A stretch of DNA of 47,371 bases from Treponema sp. (GTDB taxonomy: Bacteria > Spirochaetota > Spirochaetia > Treponematales > Breznakiellaceae). Below are positions 1-6,312 of the stretch, one piece after another. Each line of letters starts with the position of its first letter. Position 1 is the stretch's first letter. Made by a program: the position numbers and the translations under genes. The notes beneath the pieces were generated by a model. The model worked only from the letters and a program-made list of their open reading frames with translations, had not been told where the DNA came from and did no database searches. The DNA lies in contig JAITEL010000010.1 in assembly GCA_031282065.1 (NCBI GenBank), positions 1-47,371 of the forward strand. Direction: 5' to 3'.

Positions 1-480
1 GAAGCAATCCAGACAGGGCTCTCCGCTCAGTGGATTGCTTCGCTGCGCTCGCAATGACGGAGACTCCGCCGCAATGACGGGGCGGGGCCCCCTTCATATA
101 AAAAAGCCGAAGGCCAGAAGCGGTCCACCTCGTTCCCCCCACCAGCGCGTTTACGGGGGCTTTCCTCATTGCCAAGGCGTAGCCAGAAGCAATCCAGACA
201 GGGCTCTCCGCTCGCCATGACGGGGTGGGGCCCCCTTCATACACAAAAGCCGAAGGCCAGAAGCGGTCCACCGCGTTCCCCCAGCCAGCGCGTTTACGGG
301 GGCTTTCCTCATTGCCAGGGCGTAGCCAGAAGCAATCCAGACAGGGCTCTCCGCGCAGTGGATTGCTTCGCTGCGCTCGCAATGACGGAGACTCCGCCGC
401 AATGACGGGGCGGGGCCCCCTTCATATAAAAAAGCCGAAGGTCCGCCTCGTTCCGCCAGCCCCCCAGGGGGTTTAACGCC
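1..480. repeat. Mosaic palindromic repeat cluster (left edge)
   Basis: No gene is supported here. The stretch consists of repeated modules: a palindromic half ending GCTGCGCTCGCAATGACGG (1-60 and 311-390, with a truncated copy at 165-223), a GGGGCCCCCTTCATA module followed by AAAGCCGAAGG, and a module ending in GTTTAACGCCCATAACTGG. The same modules recur at 5.8-6.3, 30.3-30.5, 39.2 and 46.1-46.6 kb. Short ORFs in it run through repeat sequence on both strands and are not credible genes. Confidence 0.85.
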
Positions 481-539
481 CATAACTGGCAGTGGCGATG
501 AGGAAGCGAAGCGCCCTTTGCCTGAAGCTGCGGCCCAAA

Positions 540-791
540 AAGTTTTTCATCCAGCCCAAAAGGTTTCTCATCCGGCTAAGAAAGTTTTCTAGCCGGCTAA
601 GAAGGTTTTCTAGCCAGCCCAGAAAGTTTCTCATCCGGCTAAGAAGGTTTTCTAGCCGGCCAAGAAGGTTTCTCATCCAGCCCAAAAGGTTTCTCATCCG
701 GCTAAGAAGGTTTTCTAGCCAGCCCAGAAAGTTTTTCATCCGGCCCAGAAAGTTTTTTACTTGACCAAGAATGATTTATAGCCGACTATAG
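540..791 (+). repeat. 21-bp tandem array A (12 units)
   Basis: Units start at 540, 561, 582, 603, 624, 645, 666, 687, 708, 729, 750 and 771, exactly 21 bp apart with no indels. The typical unit opens AAGGTTTCTCATCCGGCT; variants swap CATC for CTAG and GGCT for AGCC. The last unit is degenerate and merges into a hairpin. An inverted homologous array lies at 30196-30300. The array ends about 95 bp before the start codon at 884. Confidence 0.95.
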
Positions 792-812
792 AACCGGGTA
801 TAGTTGGCTATA
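777..812 (+). promoter_or_regulatory. 14-bp stem hairpin upstream of the gene at 884
   Basis: TATAGCCGACTATA (777-790) pairs with TATAGTTGGCTATA (799-812) with one G-T wobble and an 8-nt loop. It sits between the 21-bp array and the gene at 884. A TATAAAAT box near 853 could be a -10 element, but no convincing -35 is seen. The homologous leader on the minus strand near 30.17 kb does not preserve the full palindrome, so a conserved role is doubtful. Confidence 0.6.
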
Positions 813-883
813 CCGGTTTTACCGGGGCCCGGCAGGGGCTGGACACCGGGGTATAAAATTCATCATACAATAAGGGAGAGAAC

Positions 884-1552
884 ATGGCAGGTAGTAATGA
901 TTGGCTGAACGGGCGGGAGAAGGACTTCGTGGTATTGTGCAGAAAGTGGAAGACCGGGCTGGGAAACCCGGCGAATGTAACGGCTTTCGACTGGAAACAG
1001 CCTGAGGTCGATGAGGCTTCGGGTAAAATCGGCGATTTTCTGGATGCATACACAGCCTACGAAGAAAACAATTCCACGAAAAACCGTCTGGCCAAGGACG
1101 CGGCGAAGACAGAGGCGAAAAAAATCATGAGGGATTTTGCCAACACTTCCATCCGCTACAATAAGCTGATGAAGATCGAGGACAAGCTGGTTTACGGCAT
1201 CCGGCCGGCCGACTCCAGCTCCACCCCTGCCGGGGAGCCCAAGACCTACCCCGAGGCAGAAGCGGACACCTCTGTTATCCGGCAGGTTACGATCCGGTTT
1301 TGGGACAGCGCCACGAAGAAGCGGGCCAAGCCCCACGGGGTCCACGGCGCGGAGATCCGCTGGGCCATCCTTGAGCAGGAGCCGGCTTCGGAGAAAGATC
1401 TGACGAATTCCGACTTTGACACGGCAAGCCCTCTCACGATGCGCTTTGACGAGACCCAGCGGGGGCAGCGGCTGTATTACTGCCTGCGCTGGGAATCGAC
1501 CACGAATCTGAAGGGGCCTTTTGGGGAGATCTATTCGACGGTTATTCCCTAA
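884..1552 (+). CDS. Conserved hypothetical protein, paralog of the gene at 47121
   Basis: A 222-residue protein with no signal peptide or membrane segment. ATG 884 is preceded by AAGGGAGAG at good spacing. The N-terminal 95 residues look helical and resemble the partial product at the right edge: both start M-A-x-x-x-D-W, then a helix with Cys and Trp, then a long charged helix. After a Pro/Ser-rich linker near residue 108 comes a beta-rich C-terminal domain of about 100 residues (with FDTASPLTMRFDE and RGQRLYYCLRWE), which looks like a small beta-sandwich. From memory, this architecture occurs in families annotated only as hypothetical in gut anaerobes. The function is unknown. Its upstream 21-bp array and leader are shared with a minus-strand unit near 30.2 kb. 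Confidence 0.85.
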   Translation: MAGSNDWLNGREKDFVVLCRKWKTGLGNPANVTAFDWKQPEVDEASGKIGDFLDAYTAYEENNSTKNRLAKDAAKTEAKKIMRDFANTSIRYNKLMKIEDKLVYGIRPADSSSTPAGEPKTYPEAEADTSVIRQVTIRFWDSATKKRAKPHGVHGAEIRWAILEQEPASEKDLTNSDFDTASPLTMRFDETQRGQRLYYCLRWESTTNLKGPFGEIYSTVIP

Positions 1553-1591
1553 CCGGGGGAGGGCTTGCTGAAGGGAGCGGCAGTAAGCGCG

Positions 1592-1846
1592 ATGGCGTTA
1601 AGGGAAGAGCAGGGGCTGCGGATGCAGGAGGAACCCCGGAACAGGTGCTTATGGGATCCCTGTGGCAGGGAGCAGGAGCACTCTGAACGGGGCCGGGCAG
1701 ATGAACGGGCAGAAGCGGAAGAGGCGCGGGCCAAGACCCCGGAGGAGAAGCGGGAAAGCGCTCTGGAGTTGAAGGCTGCGGGCGTGGGGCCTGAACAGCT
1801 CGCGGAAATCAGCGGTCCTGACCTTGCAACCCTTGCTTGCTTGTAG
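1592..1846 (+). CDS. Small charged protein, degraded paralog of the next gene
   Basis: About 84 residues from ATG 1592; a TTG at 1565 would add nine residues, and neither start has an ideal ribosome-binding site. The protein is Glu/Arg/Ala-rich and helical. Two stretches match the following gene: REQEHSERGRADE near the middle, and the C-terminus ESALELKAAGVGPEQLAEI. The C-terminal piece resembles the tail of the Rpn/PD-(D/E)XK transposase-type nucleases, in which a helix ending in a G-x-x-x-E-x-I-A-E-I-T/S-G-L motif follows the nuclease domain. No nuclease core is present, so this is probably a remnant duplicated in tandem with the next gene. Confidence 0.5.
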   Translation: MALREEQGLRMQEEPRNRCLWDPCGREQEHSERGRADERAEAEEARAKTPEEKRESALELKAAGVGPEQLAEISGPDLATLACL

Positions 1847-1867
1847 GGGAAAATAAAGGAGAAGTTA

Positions 1868-2341
1868 ATGAAGAGAGCGAAGGAAGATACCGGAAAGAAG
1901 GAACCGGCAGTATCGAATCAGTGCGGCCTGGAGCAGGAGCACTATGAACATGGCCGGGCAGCAGGACAGGCCAAGGCAAAGCGGGCTAAAGCGAAGACGG
2001 TTTTTGAAGAGGAATGTTCCAGGGTAGAGCAGGTTTTGAAAGAGGTGCTGGCCTTGCACAAAGAACGGGCCAGGGTTGAGCGTGCCCAGGAGAAGCTGGA
2101 GGCCAAGACAGAGCAGGCTATGGAAGAGGCTCGTGTTTTGAAAGAGGTGCGTCCTTTGAAAGAAATGCGGGCCAAGGCCCTGGAAATGCGGGCACAAGAG
2201 GAACAGGCTCTGGAGGAGGCGCGGGCCAAGGCTCTGGAGAAGAAGGTGGAAAGCGCCCGGAAGCTGAAGGCTATGGGCATTGAGCTTGAGCAGATCGCGG
2301 AAATCAGCGGTCTGGACCCTGAAACCCTTGCGTATTTGTAG
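1868..2341 (+). CDS. Coiled-coil protein with PD-(D/E)XK-transposase-like C-terminal tail
   Basis: A 157-residue, highly charged protein. ATG 1868 follows AAAGGAGAAG, a good ribosome-binding site. Residues about 45-125 are almost entirely Glu, Lys, Arg, Ala and Leu and should form a continuous coiled coil. The last 30 residues (RKLKAMGIELEQIAEISGL and the few after it) resemble the C-terminal tail of Rpn-family recombination-promoting nucleases. The nuclease domain itself is absent. The preceding gene is a shorter paralog 264 bp upstream, so the pair looks like a duplicated fragment whose middle has expanded into coiled coil. Whether it is functional is unclear. Confidence 0.6.
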   Translation: MKRAKEDTGKKEPAVSNQCGLEQEHYEHGRAAGQAKAKRAKAKTVFEEECSRVEQVLKEVLALHKERARVERAQEKLEAKTEQAMEEARVLKEVRPLKEMRAKALEMRAQEEQALEEARAKALEKKVESARKLKAMGIELEQIAEISGLDPETLAYL

Positions 2342-2419
2342 GGCCGGGGCCGGACAGGCGCGCCGGGGAGGGGAAAGAGAGGGTTTTGTGAATTTTCAGT
2401 TAGCCCTCTTGATTTATTA

Positions 2420-2449
2420 TTGACAGTTCAATGAAAGCCATAGTATTAT
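2420..2449 (+). promoter_or_regulatory. Predicted sigma-70 type promoter for the outer-membrane protein
   Basis: TTGACA at 2420-2425 and TATTAT at 2444-2449, with an 18-bp spacer, in an AT-rich stretch. Transcription would start near 2456, leaving a leader of about 215 nt that carries the hairpins at 2564-2651. Confidence 0.65.
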
Positions 2450-2563
2450 CATTTATAAGATTCTTAGTTTTCTGAGGACGGATAACAGGTAATGGAAGTA
2501 CCTACTGTATATCAGATGTATATAAGTTCTCACAGACTGTTCTTTTCATAAGCTTGAGAAATT

Positions 2564-2610
2564 GGAGGGTTCCGATCTATCCGTGCCGTGGATGAGGTTC
2601 CCTCTTTTTT
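2564..2610 (+). terminator. Terminator-like hairpin in the leader of the outer-membrane gene
   Basis: GGAGGG (2564-2569) can pair with CCCTCT (2600-2605), and an inner TATCC/GGAT stem lies around 2579-2593. A run of six T at 2605-2610 follows. It lies downstream of the predicted promoter and upstream of the start codon, so it could act as an attenuator, or end a shorter upstream transcript. Confidence 0.5.
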
Positions 2611-2617
2611 ATTATTA

Positions 2618-2651
2618 GGAAGGTTCAGACGGCCGTCGGCCGTTTCCTTCC
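2618..2651 (+). promoter_or_regulatory. Strong hairpin just before the ribosome-binding site
   Basis: Nested inverted repeats: GGAAGG (2618-2623) with CCTTCC (2646-2651), and inside them ACGGCCG-T-CGGCCGT (2629-2643), a perfect 7-bp stem. The AAGGAGG ribosome-binding site follows within about 12 nt. The position suggests protection of the 5' end or control of translation. Confidence 0.6.
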
Positions 2652-2672
2652 GGTAAGTTTTAAGGAGGAACT

Positions 2673-4091
2673 ATGAAAAAGCTCATTGTTCTTTTAGCTG
2701 TACTCATGGTTTTAGCAGGGGCCGTATTTGCGGAGGTTACCGTAAGCGGCAAGGTCGATACGGTGGTCATGCCGCTTCAGGTTATCGCTCCGAAAGAGGG
2801 GGATCCGCTGATAGGAGCCGCCGTGGGGAGGAACGGCAGTACCGATGCGACTCGTGCGCGAATCGGCATAGTCGCAGGCACCGAGAATGTGGGGATTAAC
2901 TTTATGGTCCAGTTTAATCCTAATCTCGGTGCTGCTGACAGAATCGGTTTGGACGATTTTGCCGAAGTGTGGTGGAAGCCCATAAGCCCCCTCAAGATCG
3001 AAGCGGGCAAGTTCGTGAACGATACCCTCCGGGGGAAGATCGGAGACGACAACTGGAACAAATATACCATGCCGATGAAGGATGCGGACGGTATTTTCAG
3101 CCGCTTCAAATCTACTAACTGGGCTGGTGGTGATGTTTCTGAGGTCGGCTTTATGCTGGGCATCACCCCCATTGAGCCCCTCTTCATCGGCGTTTCGGTT
3201 CCCAGCGTTGACCAACTTGTTAGCGCTACTCCTGATCGTACCAAGAGCTATCCCTATTATGAAAAGGAGAACAACACTTGGAAGGCCAAACAAACAACAA
3301 CAGGAAATGTGCTGACTACCTACGAGAAAATCCAGGCTGGACTGGGCTTTACCATTGAGAATATCGGTTTGATCCGGGCCCAGTACGTGGGAGCCAGTTA
3401 TATTTTTGATATGAAGACCTTCAATGCTGGAACATTCTGGCAAGATCCTTTAAAGGTTCGCCGTATTGAGGCAGCCTTCGCGTTTACCGGTATGCAAGGG
3501 CTGGTGATCGATCTGGGCGGCAAGATTCCTCTCGGTTTTAAGACCTATGAAATAACGGACTTCGAGATCGAGTCAGCTACGGATCCAATTTACACTATCG
3601 ATAATTCTACTACTCCTACTCCTACGGTGAAGGTTACACCTGGCACTCTTGCGGAAACTGGGCGGGTATTAATTGAGGATGATACTACCTACCAGGCGCC
3701 CTACCAGATTTCTCTGGGCGCGGGCTTTACCGCAGACGCCCTGGATATTAAGGGACGGGTGGACGCCCTGGTTGGAGGCAACGCAAAAACCGATAACTGG
3801 GAATACAACCTTGGTCCCCAGATCAATGTCCACCTGTGGCCTTCCTACAACCTGGGCTTTGCCACCGCCGGTTTGGATGTGGGCTTTAATTTCATCGGAG
3901 ATTCCGAGGTGAAGTCTGGGACTACCACCACCACGAAAGGTGGATACCAGTTTGGTATCGGCGCCTGGCTCAAGAAGACCTACGGTGCCTCCTCCATCAA
4001 GGGCGGCCTGGCATTGAGTCTGGGTGAAGTGAATGAAGTAAAACAGAGTACGGTCTTCTCCATTCCCATCATCTTTGACTACTCCTTCTAA
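2673..4091 (+). CDS. Outer-membrane beta-barrel (porin-like) protein
   Basis: 472 residues. ATG 2673 follows AAGGAGG. Residues 1-20 are a classic signal peptide (two Lys, a hydrophobic core, AVFA cleavage site). The mature protein consists of alternating strands rich in Gly and aromatics, and ends in ...IFDYSF, a terminal Phe as expected for a Bam-inserted barrel. The pattern matches large outer-membrane proteins of Treponema that carry many paralogs per genome, probably general porins or surface proteins. The gene stands alone with its own predicted promoter, a structured leader and an intrinsic terminator at 4112-4143. A diverged copy of its last 38 codons, with the same terminator, recurs at 5583-5750. 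Confidence 0.85.
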   Translation: MKKLIVLLAVLMVLAGAVFAEVTVSGKVDTVVMPLQVIAPKEGDPLIGAAVGRNGSTDATRARIGIVAGTENVGINFMVQFNPNLGAADRIGLDDFAEVWWKPISPLKIEAGKFVNDTLRGKIGDDNWNKYTMPMKDADGIFSRFKSTNWAGGDVSEVGFMLGITPIEPLFIGVSVPSVDQLVSATPDRTKSYPYYEKENNTWKAKQTTTGNVLTTYEKIQAGLGFTIENIGLIRAQYVGASYIFDMKTFNAGTFWQDPLKVRRIEAAFAFTGMQGLVIDLGGKIPLGFKTYEITDFEIESATDPIYTIDNSTTPTPTVKVTPGTLAETGRVLIEDDTTYQAPYQISLGAGFTADALDIKGRVDALVGGNAKTDNWEYNLGPQINVHLWPSYNLGFATAGLDVGFNFIGDSEVKSGTTTTTKGGYQFGIGAWLKKTYGASSIKGGLALSLGEVNEVKQSTVFSIPIIFDYSF

Positions 4092-4111
4092 TCCCCGCTG
4101 AAGTTCAGCTC

Positions 4112-4143
4112 AAAAGGGTCATGCGCTGCATGGCCCTTTTTTA
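4112..4143 (+). terminator. Intrinsic terminator of the outer-membrane gene
   Basis: AAAGGGTCATGC pairs with GCATGGCCCTTT (one G-T wobble, 3-nt loop), followed by six T. A 13-bp palindrome GCTGAAGTTCAGC precedes it at 4098-4110. The entire block is repeated at 5720-5750. Confidence 0.9.
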
Positions 4144-4293
4144 TTCCCGGCCTGCCCTGCGGCCGCTCCGAAAGCACCCGCCTCCACCATAAAGGCGTAT
4201 CAGAAACACTTATGCGCCATGTTCCCCCAATAGTGCAAAACCGTATAGAAAAAGATATAAAACGTCAGAACATACCCGGACATTTAATACGTC

Positions 4294-4322
4294 TTGACAT
4301 TTGAAACAATATCATTGATAAT
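4294..4322 (+). promoter_or_regulatory. Predicted promoter of the AT-rich cassette
   Basis: TTGACA (4294-4299), a 17-bp spacer, then GATAAT (4317-4322). The expected start of transcription is about 4329, so the leader would be only 11-13 nt and would begin in the AGGAG ribosome-binding site at 4329-4333. Confidence 0.75.
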
Positions 4323-4340
4323 GAAAACAGGAGCATCAAA

Positions 4341-4586
4341 ATGGGAGATAAAGTCAAGTTTTTATTACCAGAGACTAATGGGCAGTCCACTGAAACCACT
4401 GGAGAAAGTATGGAGATCATTGAAGCCAAAGAACCCTGGGCGGAATATATCCTGGAGGATGGGGCTAAGATCAGGGCAAAACAAGTTGTTATGAAGATAG
4501 TGAAATTGAATCAAAAAAATCCTGATGGGACGCCTGTTTACATACTTCAGGGACATCCGATGATGTTTGTTATACCTAAATTATAA
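4341..4586 (+). CDS. Small conserved hypothetical protein (cassette gene 1)
   Basis: An 81-residue acidic protein with no signal peptide or membrane segment. ATG 4341 follows AGGAG at 8 nt. The core EYILEDGAKIRAKQVVMKIV, followed by a Gly-x-Pro-V-Y turn near residue 65, recalls a small beta-rich family that, from memory, is found beside DUF7689-type genes in other bacteria and has no known function. It is the first gene of a three-gene unit: the next start is one base after its stop codon. The cassette is clearly more AT-rich than its surroundings, which suggests acquisition by transfer. Confidence 0.75.
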   Translation: MGDKVKFLLPETNGQSTETTGESMEIIEAKEPWAEYILEDGAKIRAKQVVMKIVKLNQKNPDGTPVYILQGHPMMFVIPKL

Positions 4587-4587
4587 A

Positions 4588-5112
4588 ATGTTAAACTTAA
4601 ATAGTTCAGTTGAATTAATATGTGTATCTAATTCTTTTAGCAATGTCTTTTTTTCAGACAACAAAAAAGATATATTGTTTAATAATAGATTTGTTTTTCC
4701 TTCTATGCCGTTACTGGAAAGCGGGGATTACATAAATACAGAAAATTATAGTAACAAGTATTTTAAGGGTCCGTTTTCATTTTTCCAACTTATCGAAACA
4801 GCGCCGGTTGTAATAAACAGGATACAAGTATTATTTAATTATTATTATGAAGAATGGAACAAGGAAATAAAATATCAATCTTCCACTGATGTTATAACAA
4901 ACAACTCCTTTTTTAAAAGCATAATCGATCTTGGAAGTGAAGTTATTCCTTATATTATCGAAGTTTTAAGGGATACACCCAGTTTTTTGATTATCGCATT
5001 ATATAAGATAACCGGTGAGAATCCGGTGAAGCCGGACCATTGTGGCAAGATTAAAGAGATGACAAAAGATTGGATTGAATGGTGGGATAAAAGATATTCT
5101 GCAATAGGTTAG
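4588..5112 (+). CDS. Conserved hypothetical protein (cassette gene 2)
   Basis: 174 residues from ATG 4588; an in-frame TTG at 4567 would overlap the upstream gene. Very AT-rich. The N-terminal 80 residues are poorly conserved in type. The C-terminal half carries recognisable elements: a helix with LGSEVIPYIIEVL, then FLIIALYKITGENPV, then a final Trp-rich helix with DWIEWWDK. This pattern (small helical repeat, ITGE-x-P-V, Trp-rich end) matches a family I recall as an uncharacterised partner of DUF7689 proteins. It could bind or restrain the following protein, as an immunity or antitoxin partner would, but this is inference from the neighbourhood only. Confidence 0.75.
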   Translation: MLNLNSSVELICVSNSFSNVFFSDNKKDILFNNRFVFPSMPLLESGDYINTENYSNKYFKGPFSFFQLIETAPVVINRIQVLFNYYYEEWNKEIKYQSSTDVITNNSFFKSIIDLGSEVIPYIIEVLRDTPSFLIIALYKITGENPVKPDHCGKIKEMTKDWIEWWDKRYSAIG

Positions 5113-5116
5113 TGTT

Positions 5117-5545
5117 GTGAATAATGTAGATGCATTTCCTAATATGACTGCCCATAACAATAAAAGTACAAGCTGTGCTACAAAAGATTATAATTGTATT
5201 GCATGGGCATTAGAAAAAGATGATGTTTGGTGTTGGCCAGATCGAGAGGGATATTCTTTTTGGCCGATAAAAAACCGTAAAGCAACGCAAGATGTATTTA
5301 TAGAAATGTTTTCAAGTTTTGGATATAAATGTTGTGAGAACTATACCTTAGAAGAAGGTTATCAAAAAATTATTATTTATATGAAAGATGGTAATCCAAC
5401 TCATGCATCACGACAATTAAAAAATGGTAAATGGACCAGTAAACTTGGTGCAAATGTTGATATCGAGCATGACTGTCCTGAAGTATTGAATGGACCAGTA
5501 TATGGAATTGCAACAATAATTATGAGAAGGGAAAACGGCACATAA
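5117..5545 (+). CDS. DUF7689-type protein with candidate Cys/His active site
   Basis: 142 residues from GTG 5117, four bases after the upstream stop codon. The family signature is clear: YNCIAWAL (Cys27), several Trp-Pro pairs (WCWPD, FWPI), LEEGYQKIIIY, PTHASRQL (His96), WTSKLG and DIEHDCPE (His118). Cys near the N-terminus inside an N-C-x-A helix start, followed by a conserved His on a later strand, is the layout of papain/NlpC-P60-like hydrolases, so a Cys27-His96 pair could be catalytic. No signal peptide is visible. Known of the family: to my knowledge only a DUF number. The enzymatic reading is a hypothesis. Confidence 0.8.
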   Translation: MNNVDAFPNMTAHNNKSTSCATKDYNCIAWALEKDDVWCWPDREGYSFWPIKNRKATQDVFIEMFSSFGYKCCENYTLEEGYQKIIIYMKDGNPTHASRQLKNGKWTSKLGANVDIEHDCPEVLNGPVYGIATIIMRRENGT

Positions 5546-5582
5546 CGAGGTCTGTATATGCTTCGCCGCCAGTAGGCGGCTC

Positions 5583-5699
5583 GGCTACGGCGGAGCCTCC
5601 ATCAGGGGCGGCCTTGCCTACCGGCTCGCCGGTGAAGTCAACAAAACGAAAGAGCCGGGAGTGTTCTCCGTTCCCATCATCTTTGACGACAGCTTCTAA
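5583..5699 (+). pseudogene. 3'-end fragment of an outer-membrane protein gene
   Basis: The frame that ends at TAA 5697-5699 reads 38 codons related to the C-terminus of the protein at 2673: an IRGGLAYRLAGEVNKT stretch and a final PIIFDDSF against PIIFDYSF. The upstream part of the gene is missing. The sequence after the stop codon is nearly identical to that after the complete gene for about 95 bp. Confidence 0.85.
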
Positions 5700-5719
5700 T
5701 CCCCGCTGAAGTTCAGCTC

Positions 5720-5750
5720 AAAAGGGTCATGCGCTGCATGGCCCTTTTTT
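5720..5750 (+). terminator. Second copy of the outer-membrane gene terminator
   Basis: Identical stem, loop and T-tract to 4112-4143. Here it would end transcripts from the AT-rich cassette. Confidence 0.9.
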
Positions 5751-5805
5751 ATTCCCGGCCTGCCCTGCGGCCGCTCCGAAAGCCCCCGGCTCCACCATAC
5801 CGTCA

Positions 5806-6305
5806 TTGCGGCGGAGTCTCCGTCATTGCGAGCGCAGCGAAGCAATCCACCGCGGGCACTGCACGGTCTGGATTGCTTCGGACTTCACCCTCGCAATGAC
5901 GAAAGCTCCCGTCATCCCCGTAAACCCGCTGGGGGGCGGAACGAGCCGGACAGTTCCGGGCCTTCGGCTTGTTTATATGAAGGGGGCCCCGCCCCGTCAT
6001 TGCGAGCGCAGCGAAGCAATCCACCGCGGGGACTGCACGGTCTGGATTGCTTCGGACTTCGCCCTCGCAATGACGAAAGCCACCAAACCCCTCGGATGTC
6101 CGTCCTGATCACCACTGCCCTCCAGGGGCTTTACCCCCCTTCTGGGGGGCCCTGCCCCGTCATTGCGAGCGCAGCGAAGCAATCCACCGCGGGCACTGCA
6201 CGGTCTGGATTGCTTCGGGCTTCGCCCTCGCAATGACGAAAGCCACCAAACCCCTCGGATGTCCGTCCTGATCACCACTGCCCTCCAGGGGCCTTAACCG
6301 CCCCC
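5806..6305. repeat. Mosaic palindromic repeats, three copies
   Basis: Copies of an approximately 80-bp imperfect palindrome at 5821-5901, 5996-6075 and 6158-6238; each begins GTCATTGCGAGCGCAGCGAA and ends in CTCGCAATGACGAAAGC. A second module carrying CGGATGTCCGTCCTGATCAC occurs twice (about 6090 and 6255). No gene is supported. The last copy abuts the stop codon of adhE. Confidence 0.9.
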
Positions 6306-6312
6306 GGAGGTT

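Noticed and set aside
540-791. CRISPR array
   Set aside because: The unit is 21 bp with no alternation of constant repeat and unique spacer, and there are no cas genes nearby; the same holds for the other five arrays.
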